Source of the DNA: Nitrobacter sp. Nb-311A
GTDB taxonomy: Bacteria > Pseudomonadota > Alphaproteobacteria > Rhizobiales > Xanthobacteraceae
Direction: 5' to 3'
Assembly (NCBI RefSeq): GCF_000152905.1
Contig: NZ_CH672418.1
Location: 180,138 to 244,137 of the forward strand
DNA: 64,000 nucleotides
Shown one piece after another: positions 53,436-62,800 of this stretch (position 1 is its first letter; the number at the start of each line of letters is the position of its first letter). A program made the translations under genes and the position numbers. The notes below the pieces were generated by a model, which was given only the letters and a program-made list of their open reading frames with translations, was not told where the DNA came from and did no database searches.

Positions 53436-54524
53436 TTACTCGGCTTCTGAAGATGCGGTCGCGCCGCTCCTGGGGGAGATGGAAGCCGTCGCCTCTGCCG
53501 GCTCGGCGCTCGCCAGCCTGCGCGGGGCAACCGGAGCGGCGGGAGACACCGACACTTGACCTCGCCCGACCACCACGCCGGATACGGTGCGCTTCGATTG
53601 CAGGTTGAGAACACTGACGACATCCCCCTCAGTGCCGGCCTCGGTCGCCTTGCCGCGCACGGTGAGATAGATTCCCGCAGCCTGGTAGATCAGGGTCACC
53701 GCCTCGTCGCGTTGCACAAGGTCCGGCCTGGTCAGGTCGGCGCCATGCAGCGCCTGACCGGCGCGCATCTGCCGCCGCGTCTGCATCCCGACGACGTGGT
53801 CGTGGCTTGCGGCGTCGCGGCCGACCTCCGCCTTGGGGCGACGCTCCATGACGACATCGGAAAATTTCAGCAGTGTGTGACGGTCGACGTCGCGAGCCAG
53901 CACCGCGGCTTCGACAGTCTCGACGGCAACGCCGGTGAAACGGAGGCGCGTCGGTGCGGCCCCGGAGTCGTTGCCGATCTCGAGCGTGACGTCGAAGCGG
54001 CCCTTGCGCGGGTCGAACCGGGTTACCACCGGATTGATGGCGCCATTGTTCGCGGCATCGAGATGGATCGTTGTCAGGTCTTTATCAAAGGTCAGCAGCA
54101 GGTCCTTGGCGTCGCCAAGTCCATTGCGGTGTTCGAGCGCGACCGCGATCTGCAATTCGACGTCGTCCGGCTCCAGGGTGCGGGCGAGCCGTGTCACCGC
54201 GACGTTTCGAAGGCCGTGCGTGTCGACGCCGATCACCTGATGCGCACGGAGAATATCGAGCACCTGGGTAGCCGGCAGCGTGCCGGTGGTGCCGGGATCG
54301 GGAGAGCGGTAGATTGCGATTTGCGCTGCCTTGCCGGCGTTATCGACGAGGTCGCCGATCCGAACCACATCGCCCGTAAGATCGACACGGCCGCGAAGCA
54401 CAGGGGTCGGAATGGCAGCCGTGCTCGCCAGGACGGCGTGGCGTGGAGTCGCGTCGTTGCCGGCCAGCGCCGGAATGGACGCCGCCAGCATCGCGCCAGC
54501 GACGAGGAAGGAGCGGACAATCAT
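53436..54524 (-). CDS. flgA: flagellar P-ring assembly chaperone FlgA
   Basis: 362 residues with a signal peptide (SFLVAGAMLAASIPALAG). It has a SAF-type C-terminal domain with DVDRHTLLKFSDVVMER and MQTRRQMRAGQALHGADLTRPDLVQRDEAVTLIYQAAGIYL. FlgA is the periplasmic chaperone for FlgI polymerisation. It is longer than enteric FlgA (about 220) because of an N-terminal domain, as is common in alphaproteobacteria, and a Pro/Ala/Ser C-terminal tail. It ends 5 bp before flgH starts. Confidence 0.9.
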   Translation of the reverse strand: MIVRSFLVAGAMLAASIPALAGNDATPRHAVLASTAAIPTPVLRGRVDLTGDVVRIGDLVDNAGKAAQIAIYRSPDPGTTGTLPATQVLDILRAHQVIGVDTHGLRNVAVTRLARTLEPDDVELQIAVALEHRNGLGDAKDLLLTFDKDLTTIHLDAANNGAINPVVTRFDPRKGRFDVTLEIGNDSGAAPTRLRFTGVAVETVEAAVLARDVDRHTLLKFSDVVMERRPKAEVGRDAASHDHVVGMQTRRQMRAGQALHGADLTRPDLVQRDEAVTLIYQAAGIYLTVRGKATEAGTEGDVVSVLNLQSKRTVSGVVVGRGQVSVSPAAPVAPRRLASAEPAEATASISPRSGATASSEAE

Positions 54525-54533
54525 GGTCGCCTC

Positions 54534-55322
54534 CTAGCGGAATAGCGCGGATGCGGATTGCAGCATCTGGTCGGCGGCGCTGACGACTTTGGCGTTCATT
54601 TCGTAGGCGCGTTGTGCGGCGATCAGATCGGAGATTTCCGAGACCACCTCGACATTGGCCTGCTCAAGGCTAGATTGCTGCATGTCGCCGAAGCCGTCGA
54701 TATTGGCGATGCCGTCCTGGAAAGGACCGGAGGCGGGCGTCTCCTTGAAGTTGTTATCGCCCACCGGCTGCAAACCCGCCTTGTTGATGAAGCGGGTCAG
54801 GCCGATCTGGCCGAGCACGGTCGGAGTGGTCTGCCCCGGCAGCGTCACCGAGACCTGGCCCTGCGAGTTGATGGTGATGCCCGCGGAGTTTTGCGGGATC
54901 GTGATCGTTGGCTGCACCGGATTGCCCTGCGCGTTGACGATGCGGCCCTGGTTGTCCATCTGGAACGTGCCGTCGCGGGTATACTGAAAGGTGCCGTCCG
55001 GCATCAGGATCTTGAAGAAGCCTTCACCGCGAATGGCGATGTCGAGATCGTTGCCGGTCTGCGACAGCGTGCCTTGACTCATCTGCCTCGGTGTTCCGAC
55101 TGTTTTCACGCCGCCGCCGAGATCGATGCCCACGGGCAATATGGTGCCCTGAGCCGATGCCTGCGCGCCGACCCGACGGACATGGTCGTAGATCAGGTCT
55201 TGAAATGCAGCCCGCTGCTTCTTGTAACCGGTGGTGCGCAGGTTCGCGATATTGTTGGAGATGACCTGAACGTTCAGTTCCTGAGCCGCCATTCCGGTTG
55301 CCGCAGTATAAAGAGCACGCAT
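54534..55322 (-). CDS. flgG: flagellar distal rod protein FlgG
   Basis: 262 residues, the standard length. MRALYTAATGMAAQELNVQV and NNIANLRTTGYKKQRAAFQDL at the N-terminus and VEVVSEISDLIAAQRAYEMNAKVVSAADQMLQ at the C-terminus are classic FlgG. It forms the distal rod. 9 bp before flgA. Confidence 0.96.
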   Translation of the reverse strand: MRALYTAATGMAAQELNVQVISNNIANLRTTGYKKQRAAFQDLIYDHVRRVGAQASAQGTILPVGIDLGGGVKTVGTPRQMSQGTLSQTGNDLDIAIRGEGFFKILMPDGTFQYTRDGTFQMDNQGRIVNAQGNPVQPTITIPQNSAGITINSQGQVSVTLPGQTTPTVLGQIGLTRFINKAGLQPVGDNNFKETPASGPFQDGIANIDGFGDMQQSSLEQANVEVVSEISDLIAAQRAYEMNAKVVSAADQMLQSASALFR

Positions 55323-55334
55323 GATCTGAATTCC

Positions 55335-56102
55335 TTATGCCGGAACGTCGGCCAGTTTTTCGATGGCGGTTCGTTGCAGATCGCTTTGCTGCTGCAACAG
55401 TGTCGCCATCTGCGTGTAGGCGCGGGATACCTGGACCATGCGACTCATCTCAGTCACCGCGCTGACGTTGGAGCGCTCAATGAAGCCCTGATGGATTTGC
55501 GACTTCGTGTCCGGCTGAGCGAAATTGCTTTCGCCAGCGGCATAAAGGTTGGAGCCCTCCTTGATCAGCTTTTGAGGCTGCCGAAAGGAGACCAGCCGCA
55601 GCGTTCCGCGGATTGAGTTCGTTGAGTTGTTGAGGCCCTCGATTACAGTTACGGTGCCGTCGGCGGAAATCGTGATGTCGCGGTCGGTTTGCTGGAACCT
55701 GATCGGGCCGTTGGAGCCGAGCACCGGATAGCCCGATGCCGTGACCAGTTGCCCTTGTGCATTGATCTGCAATCCGCCGTCGCGGGTGTAGCGTTCGCCG
55801 TTGGGCGTCTGCACCACCAGAAACGCCTCGCCGTCGATGGCGACATCGAGCGGATTCTTGGTCTGCTCGGTCGGGCCCCCAGCGAAGTCGTGAAAGGTGG
55901 CGCGGTCCTGAACGAAGCTTAAGCGGCGGTCGCGGCCGACGAAGTTGTCTTCGTGCGCGCCCGGCATCAGGTATTCCTCGAACAGCGAGCGGTCGGCCTT
56001 GTAACCGTTGGTGTTGACGTTCGCGACGTTGTTGGCAACGACATCAATCTGCCGTTCGAGCATCATTTGCCGCGACAGTCCGATGAGGAGGGCATTCTCC
56101 AT
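55335..56102 (-). CDS. flgF: flagellar proximal rod protein FlgF
   Basis: 255 residues. MENALLIGLSRQMMLERQID and NNVANVNTNGYKADRSLFEE at the N-terminus; SNVSAVTEMSRMVQVSRAYTQMATLLQQQSDLQRTAIEKL at the end. It is a rod subunit of the same fold as FlgG and lies 12 bp upstream of flgG. First gene of the operon, with a sigma-54 element about 110 bp before it. Confidence 0.94.
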   Translation of the reverse strand: MENALLIGLSRQMMLERQIDVVANNVANVNTNGYKADRSLFEEYLMPGAHEDNFVGRDRRLSFVQDRATFHDFAGGPTEQTKNPLDVAIDGEAFLVVQTPNGERYTRDGGLQINAQGQLVTASGYPVLGSNGPIRFQQTDRDITISADGTVTVIEGLNNSTNSIRGTLRLVSFRQPQKLIKEGSNLYAAGESNFAQPDTKSQIHQGFIERSNVSAVTEMSRMVQVSRAYTQMATLLQQQSDLQRTAIEKLADVPA

Positions 56103-56211
56103 CGGTGGTTCTCCCCTTGTGAATCCGTGTGAAGAAGGCCCTCCCAGGCCGTCACACCGGATTGATCGAACCTTGAGGCTCTCCCAAGCCTTCCGGTTCG
56201 GCGAAAGGGGT

Positions 56212-56227
56212 AGCGAAAGCCGTGCCA
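56212..56227 (-). promoter_or_regulatory. sigma-54 promoter of flgF-flgG-flgA-flgH
   Basis: On the minus strand TGGCACGGCTTTCGCT: perfect -24 TGGCACG, exact 10-base GG-GC spacing, -12 TCGC in place of TTGC. Confidence 0.72.
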
Positions 56228-56370
56228 GCTCAAGAAACTACGTATTATCAGTCATTTATTGAAAAATGGCGAGTGGGAAGACCCGGCAATTAAGGTCCTG
56301 TTGACCATGTCGGCCCGGCAAAATGTTCCTAGTCATGGTTAAAAGAAAGGTTCCGTTAACCATTGCGCAC

Positions 56371-56531
56371 CTAGTGTGGCAGCTCAGAAGTTTTCCGCAT
56401 TTTCGCCGCAACCTGGAAAGCGAGCTTCTGACCAGAACGCACCAGAATGGATGCTGGTGGAATGTCGAATTCGTAGTTCGCAAGCCTTTGCGGGGAGCAA
56501 CGAACTTCGGGTCCGGATAGGAGTGTCAAGG
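56371..56531 (-). repeat. composite CTAGTG element, copy 2
   Basis: Starts CTAGTGTGG at 56371 and aligns, in reverse orientation, with both modules of copy 1: CTCAGAAGTT ... GCGAGCTTCTGACC (module B) and GTAGTTCGCAAG ... CGAACTTCGG ... AGTGTC (module A). The far end is diverged. It lies in the upstream region of fliL. Confidence 0.65.
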
Positions 56532-56622
56532 CAACGGGCGCGTGTGCGCCGGCGGCATCTGTTCTGCGTATCCAGCCTGCTCGGTGGCATCGGACCGACC
56601 CTGATGAAAGGGCGAGCTGACG

Positions 56623-57114
56623 ATGGCAGAGAATGATCAGACTGAAAAAGCGGCAGACGGAGACACGCCTCCAACCAGAAAAAAGTTCAAGCTGATTATC
56701 GCGGTGGTCGGCCTCGCATTGATTCTCGTCACTGGCGGCAGCGTCTGGTTCTTTTTGTTCCGCCATCACGGCGGCGAACAGCATGCCGAAGCGCCACCGC
56801 CGAAACCACCGGCCTTCGTCGATATACCGGATATGCTGGTCAATCTGGTCGGCGCGCCCGGCGAGCGGGTGCAATATCTGAAAGTGAAGGTCGTTCTCGA
56901 GGTGAAGGAGGAGCCGCAGGCCGAGAAGATCAGGCCGGCGTTGCCGCGGGTCACCGATCTGTTTCAGACTTATATGCGCGAATTGCGCCCGAGTGATCTC
57001 AACGGTTCAGCCGGGTTGTTCCGCCTGAAGGAAGAACTGACCAGACGGGTGAATGAAGTGATCTCGCCCGATCACATCAATGCTGTGCTGTTCAAGGAAG
57101 TCGTTATCCAGTGA
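56623..57114 (+). CDS. fliL: flagellar basal body-associated protein FliL
   Basis: 163 residues. A short cytoplasmic N-terminus is followed by one transmembrane helix (LIIAVVGLALILVTGGSVWFFLF). The periplasmic domain has VQYLKVKVVLEVKEEPQAEKIRPALPRVTDLFQTYMRELRPSDLNGSAG, then the C-terminal INAVLFKEVVIQ typical of FliL. It surrounds the stator and supports torque. It is separated from fliM by 182 bp containing a repeat, an unusually wide gap for this pair. Confidence 0.92.
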   Translation: MAENDQTEKAADGDTPPTRKKFKLIIAVVGLALILVTGGSVWFFLFRHHGGEQHAEAPPPKPPAFVDIPDMLVNLVGAPGERVQYLKVKVVLEVKEEPQAEKIRPALPRVTDLFQTYMRELRPSDLNGSAGLFRLKEELTRRVNEVISPDHINAVLFKEVVIQ

Positions 57115-57204
57115 TGAGTACCGCAGAGATGAAGCTCCTCATCACGGGCCGCAGATTCGTATCAGGGATTTCAAAATCGCAGAGCGGAATTCCAGGGACT
57201 TATA

Positions 57205-57285
57205 GAGCGCTGGTGTCCTTTGTTTCGGAGCTCGTTCGAAGGATGCCGCGAGGTTTTGCGAACTACGGAAACGGGCGCTAGCGCC
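57205..57285 (+). repeat. single-module A palindrome in the fliL-fliM gap (copy 3)
   Basis: AGCGCTGGTGTCC ... GTTTCGGAGCTCGTTCG pairs imperfectly with CGAACTACGGAAAC ... GGGCGCTAG. It resembles module A of the CTAGTG element and ends 12 bp before the fliM ATG. Confidence 0.55.
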
Positions 57286-57296
57286 GGAACGGGATC

Positions 57297-58499
57297 ATGG
57301 CGGACGAAAGCGATCAGCTCGATCAGGATGCAATCGCAGCCCAGTGGGAAGCCTCGCTCGACTCGGAGGATCCGGCCGAGGCTTCGAAGTCCGCTGCCGC
57401 CAACGAACTCACGGAGGCGATGGCGGAACAATGGGCCGCCATGGTCGACGACGGCGGTCGCAATTTCGGCAACGGCAAAAACGGCGAGCGGGTTCTGTCG
57501 CAGGAGGAAATCGACAGTCTGCTCGGATTCAGCGTCGGCGAGATCAACGTCGATGATAATTCGGGCATCCGGGCGATCATCGACTCGGCGATGGTGTCGT
57601 ATGAGCGCCTGCCGATGCTGGAGATCGTGTTCGACCGCCTGGTGCGGCTGATGACGACGTCCCTGCGCAATTTCACTTCCGACAACGTCGAGGTCTCGCT
57701 TGACCGCATCACCTCGGTCCGCTTTGGCGACTACCTGAATTCGATACCCCTGCCAGCGGTACTCAGCGTGTTCAAGGCTGAGGAGTGGGAGAATTTCGGA
57801 TTGGCGATGGTGGACTCCAGCCTGATCTACTCGATGATCGATGTTTTGCTGGGTGGCCGTCGCGGTCAGACCTCGCTCCGTATCGAAGGCCGGCCCTACA
57901 CGACGATCGAAACCAATCTGGTGAAGCGGCTGGTGGAGGTCGTGCTTGCCGACGCCGAGCAGGCGTTCCGGCCGCTGTCGCCGGTGTCGTTTTCGATCGA
58001 CCGTCTCGAAACCAATCCGCGGTTCGCGGCGATCACCCGTCCGGCCAATGCGGCGATCCTGGTCCGGCTGCGGATCGACATGGAAGATCGCGGCGGCACC
58101 ATCGAACTGCTGCTTCCCTACGCCACCATTGAGCCGATCCGCAACGTCCTGTTGCAGATGTTCATGGGTGAAAAGTTCGGCCGTGATCCGATCTGGGAAA
58201 GCCACCTCGCCACCGAGATCGCGCAGGCGCAGATTGCCGTGGACGCGGTGCTGTACGAGGCCGAAATCCCGCTTAAGCAGCTTATGACCCTGAAGGTTGG
58301 TGACACGCTCGCGCTTGAAATGCGGCCCGATGCGTCGGTAGCGGTTCGGTGCGGCAGCGTTACGCTCACCGAAGGCCGCATGGGACGGGTTGGCGACCGC
58401 GTCGCCATTCGCGTGTCGAGGAATCTGCGTAAACCTAACACCACCTTTGCCATGTTCGAGAGAGCGGACGAGCAGACCAAGATGATGGAGGCCCAATGA
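57297..58499 (+). CDS. fliM: flagellar motor switch protein FliM
   Basis: 400 residues, longer than enteric FliM (334) because of an acidic, low-complexity N-terminus of about 65 residues. LSQEEIDSLLG near residue 63 begins the FliM core. ERLPMLEIVFDRLVRLMTTSLRNF, PLPAVLSVFKAEEW and the C-terminal SpoA-like KVGDTLALEM follow. FliM forms the C-ring middle and binds CheY-P. Its stop overlaps the next start (ATGA). Confidence 0.94.
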   Translation: MADESDQLDQDAIAAQWEASLDSEDPAEASKSAAANELTEAMAEQWAAMVDDGGRNFGNGKNGERVLSQEEIDSLLGFSVGEINVDDNSGIRAIIDSAMVSYERLPMLEIVFDRLVRLMTTSLRNFTSDNVEVSLDRITSVRFGDYLNSIPLPAVLSVFKAEEWENFGLAMVDSSLIYSMIDVLLGGRRGQTSLRIEGRPYTTIETNLVKRLVEVVLADAEQAFRPLSPVSFSIDRLETNPRFAAITRPANAAILVRLRIDMEDRGGTIELLLPYATIEPIRNVLLQMFMGEKFGRDPIWESHLATEIAQAQIAVDAVLYEAEIPLKQLMTLKVGDTLALEMRPDASVAVRCGSVTLTEGRMGRVGDRVAIRVSRNLRKPNTTFAMFERADEQTKMMEAQ

Positions 58500-58930
58500 A
58501 CCACTCTTTCGGACTCGCGATCGAGAGCCTTGTCGCGGTTCTTCTCGTTCTGACGATCTGTTACTGCATGCTGCTGAACAAGCGGCTGAAGCGGCGGAGG
58601 GCAGATGAACAGTCGCTGAAGGCGACGATCAGTGAACTGATCACGGCGACGGAAATCGCCGAGCGCGCCATCGGCGGGCTCAAGCACACTGTACGCGACG
58701 TCAACGACAATCTCGGCAACCAGATTGCGTTGGCGACCGATTTATCGCGGCAGTTGGCGAAGCAATTGGCGGAGGGCGACGCCGTCATGCGGCGGTTGAG
58801 CAGGATCGCGCTTGCGGCGCGCCCGGCGACGGCTCCGGAACCGGAGGCCGTGACGAGTGATGCCCGCTCCGTCGCAGCCGCGGCGAGGGCATTTTCCGAA
58901 CGCAGAAGGACGAACGGCATCGCCGCATGA
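58496..58930 (+). CDS. DUF6468 motor-operon protein
   Basis: 144 residues. One N-terminal transmembrane helix (LAIESLVAVLLVLTICYCMLLN) followed by a basic patch and a coiled-coil domain (LKATISELITATEIAERAIGGLKHTVRDVNDNLGNQI), the DUF6468 pattern found in alphaproteobacterial flagellar operons. It overlaps fliM at its start and motE at its end by ATGA, so it is translationally coupled. Exact role unknown. Confidence 0.82.
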   Translation: MNHSFGLAIESLVAVLLVLTICYCMLLNKRLKRRRADEQSLKATISELITATEIAERAIGGLKHTVRDVNDNLGNQIALATDLSRQLAKQLAEGDAVMRRLSRIALAARPATAPEPEAVTSDARSVAAAARAFSERRRTNGIAA

Positions 58931-59736
58931 GTGCTTTCAGAGACATCCGGGTCATTCCCGTCGTAGTGGTTGCGATCTTCGGTCTCGCGGTGCTCAAGGT
59001 TGCGGGGCTTGTGATCGACGGCGGCTATGTCTTCGATGTCCAGCCGGCTTCGGCCGGTCAGTCATGGGCGCAGGAAAACCTGAATTTTCCAGGCGCGACT
59101 CCGGACGCGGGTGACATCACCGGATCGGTCGGGACGAAGAACAAGGACGGCACCGGCAAAGATAATGCGGAAAAGGGTGAAGCGAAGAACGAAGAACCTG
59201 GCCGGGCGGCAGACAAGCCGGGAGAGGCGAAGGAGGGCGTGCTCACTATCCCGGAGCCGGGCCGGTCTGTATCGCCATCCGAGCGGGCCATTCTCGAGCG
59301 TCTTCAGAGCCGGCGACAGGAGCTCGAAGCGCGTGCACGAGAAATTGACATTCGCGAAAACCTGCTGAAGGCCGCTGAAGAGCGCATCCAGGGCCGCGTC
59401 GAGCAGATGAAGGGCATCGAGGCGCGGATCGCGACCGCAACCGAAGAGAAGAACGAGGCCGAGATTGCCCGCTTCAAGGGGCTCGTGACGATGTACGAGA
59501 ACATGAAGCCGAAGGAGGCAGCCAAGGTTTTCGACCGGCTGGAAATGCCGGTGCTGTTCGAGATCGCCTCGAAGATCGCGCCGCGCAAAATGTCGGACAT
59601 TCTCGGTCAGATGTCTCCCGAAGCTGCGGAACGATTGACGGTCGAATTGGCGCGCCGTGCGAGCGGCAACACCACGACCGAGACCTCCAATCTTCCGAAG
59701 ATCGAGGGCAAGCCCACACTGCATCCTCGCAACTGA
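58927..59736 (+). CDS. motE: motility protein MotE (MotC chaperone family)
   Basis: 269 residues. An N-terminal transmembrane helix or signal (VIPVVVVAIFGLAVLKVAGLV) precedes a low-complexity linker (about 65-115). A coiled coil (SPSERAILERLQSRRQELEARAREI) and the MgtE-N-like helical domain (PKEAAKVFDRLEMPVLFEIASKIAPRKMSDILGQM) follow. MotE is the periplasmic chaperone of the stator-linked protein MotC in Sinorhizobium. Confidence 0.88.
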   Translation: MSAFRDIRVIPVVVVAIFGLAVLKVAGLVIDGGYVFDVQPASAGQSWAQENLNFPGATPDAGDITGSVGTKNKDGTGKDNAEKGEAKNEEPGRAADKPGEAKEGVLTIPEPGRSVSPSERAILERLQSRRQELEARAREIDIRENLLKAAEERIQGRVEQMKGIEARIATATEEKNEAEIARFKGLVTMYENMKPKEAAKVFDRLEMPVLFEIASKIAPRKMSDILGQMSPEAAERLTVELARRASGNTTTETSNLPKIEGKPTLHPRN

Positions 59737-59837
59737 CGATCGTTGTTTAACAAGTCCTCAATGTCACAACTCTAAAGTCAAGGTCAGCCGGGCCTTCAGT
59801 CCCCGGCAACGAGTTTTGAGTCGAGAGACGGTCTGGA

Positions 59838-62800
59838 ATGGCGCGGACGACTGCCGCTGGATGTTGGTCGCAAGCGCGCGCTTGCGCGCGGCGGCTTTGG
59901 CGCGGCCTTATTCCGACGCTCGCAATAGCCGTGCTGCTGCTGACCGTGGCGTTTCCCGATGCAGGCCGCGCGCAGGGCGTCCGGGGAGAGGCGAGCTTTG
60001 TGGCGGCGAATGGTTTTGCGCGCCTCATGCTCAAGCTCGATGACGACGTCGATTCCGAGGTGACGGTGGCTGGCACCGTCCTTGTGATCCGATTCAACCG
60101 GCCGGTGAATATTCCCGTCGACAGGATCTCGGACGCGGCGCCGGACTATGTCGGCTCGGCGCGCCGTGATCCGGATGGTTCGGCCATCCGTCTGGCCCTG
60201 GCGCGCAAGGTCACTGTCAATACAATGACGGCCGGCGAGCGCATATTCATCGATTTGATGCCTGACGGCTGGAAGGGGCCGCCGCCTGGACTGCCGCGGG
60301 AGGTGGTCCGGGAACTTGCGGAGCGTGCCCGTGCCGCCGAACGCGCTTTGCGCGAACAGCGCAGCCTCGCAGCGGCGAAGAAGCGGTCGCCGGTTCGGGT
60401 GCGCGCTTCGGTGCAGCCGACCTTTGTGCGCTATGTTTTTGAGTTGCCGGACGGCGCCGGCGTATCTTCCGCCCTCAATGAGCAGAAACTGTCGCTGCTG
60501 TTCAAACCCGCGCTGACGTTTGATCTGGCGGATGCAAGACTGGTGGCGCCGACCAATATCGGCTCGATCGTGCAGAAGGTCGAAGGCGACGGTTCGCGGA
60601 TCGAGATGAAATTGATCGGCGATGTCGATGTGCATTCGTTTCATGAAGAGAAGAACTACATCGTCGATATCGGCTTTCAGCAGACCGGCAAACCGGTACT
60701 GCCGCTCGCGCCAACCGAAGCCCGGCCGCAGGCCAATGCCGCCGAGAGGGCGGCCGAGATTCCCGCGCCGGCCTCGCAGGCTGCGGAGCAAGCCGGCCTG
60801 ACGGTCCAGCCTTCAAGGCCTGATGTTAAATCCGCGCCGGTTGAAAGAACGACCGGGGTAGCCCCAGCCGTCGCTGCACCTCCGGCCCCTGTTCAGCCCC
60901 GGATCGAGAAGCCGGTTGCCGCCGAAGCGCCCCCCGCGCCAATGCCTGACAGCGTTTCGAAAGCAAAGCCGGCAGAGGACAAGCAAGCCGAACATAGTTC
61001 CGGCAAGCAGAACGCTGAGAAGGCAGCGGCGGCGCCGGAGGCCGCAACAGTTCCGGCGTCATCAATGAAGAAAGGCGCGAAGGATGCCGTGACCCTCGAT
61101 GCTGAGAGGCGCACCGAGGGTTTTCGTCTGACGTTCGGCTTCGGCGCGCCAGCGCCGGCCGCACTATTTCGGCGGGCCGATACGGTGTGGCTGGTGTTCG
61201 ACTCGGACCAGCCGATCGATATCGGTGCGATCCGGAAGGAGGGCGGGTCGCTTATCTCTGACATTGATCGTCGTCCTTTGGACAAAGGTCAGGCAATTCG
61301 TATCCGCCTGGCCCGTCCGCTACTGGCTTCCCTCTCGACCGGAGACCCGCAGGACTTAGCGCCCGCTATGGCGGGCCGGAGCTGGATCGTGATGTTTGCT
61401 GATACCGTGCAACACCCATCGCGTGCGCTCTCTACCCAGCGGAATGTGGTCGATCGGGCTCACGCAAGCGTTGCTGTGCCGCTCGCGGGCATCGGCAGGC
61501 TGCACCGGATCGTCGATCCCGATTCCGGCAGTCCTCTGATGGTGGTGACCGCGCTGCCACCGGCACGCGGTTTCATCAGTCGCCAGCAATTCGTGGAGTT
61601 CTCGCTGAATGAGACCATCCATGGCGTCGTGATCGAGCCGAAGTCCGACGATATCGCCGTCGAGGTCGGCCCCGACAAGGTCACGGTGACCAGGCAGGGC
61701 GGTCTTACCCTGTCGGCGGCCAATGCCACGCCCGGGCGCGGAGCAACCGCGGCGCAGCCGATCTTCGATATCGAGCAATGGCGGAAGGACAGCAAGGCCG
61801 ATTTCCTTAAACGGCTCGATGAGCTGGTCAACGCAGCGTCAACCGCGAGTGACGATGATGTGCGGGCCGCAGCGCGGAAAGACCTCGCCCGCTTCTATAT
61901 GGCGCGCGGCTTCTATCACGAAGCCAGGGCGGTTCTCGACCTCGCATTGTCCGAATTGAATCCTGGACAGGAAGATCCGGTTCTGCTGATCATGCATTCG
62001 GTTGTGAGTTCACTGACAAACTATACGGCGTCGGCGATGCGGGATCTCGCCAATCCGGCGATCGGAGCCAATTACGATTCCCAACTCTGGAAGGCGCTTG
62101 CGCTCGCGCAGCAACACAAGTGGGCGGAAGCACGAGAGAAGTTCAAAAGCGCTCAGTTCGCCATATCGGTGTTGCCGGTCGATTTGCAGCGCGTGATCGT
62201 CAGTGCTGCGATGCGAGCTTCGCTTGAGGTCGGTGATTTTTCCGGCGCCGCTTCGCGTAGCAGTGATCTCGACGCTCTCGGCATTCCCGACGAGTTGAGG
62301 CCCAGAATTACGGTCATGCGCGGCCGGCTGTCGGAAGCACTCGGGCATGACCACGATGCGCTTGCTCAATATGAGGAGGTGATGGCCTCGCCGGACCGCG
62401 AAGCAGCGACTGAAGCGAAGATTCACGACATTGCGTTGCGACAGAAGCGCAAAGAGATCAAGCCGGATGATGCGCTGCGCGATCTCGAAACGCTGTCGGT
62501 GATGTGGCGCGGCGACGGGCTGGAAGTGCAGACGCTGAAAATGCTGATGGCGCTCTATATCGATGCGGGCCGCTATGCGGAGGCGTTGGCGGTTTCAAGG
62601 ACGGCTACGCGGTTGGAGCCCGACTCCGCGGTGTCCCGCCAGATTCAAGATGATGCGGCGGCGCTGTTCGCCCAGCTCTTCCTCAGCGCGAAAGGCGACA
62701 ACCTTCCACCGATTGATGCGTTGGCGATGTTCTACGACTATCGTGATCTGACGCCGATTGGCCGCCGCGGCGACGAAATGATCCGCCGGCTCGCGGATCG

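Noticed and set aside
57171..58496. 441-residue minus-strand ORF
   Set aside because: Antisense to fliM with no recognisable domain.
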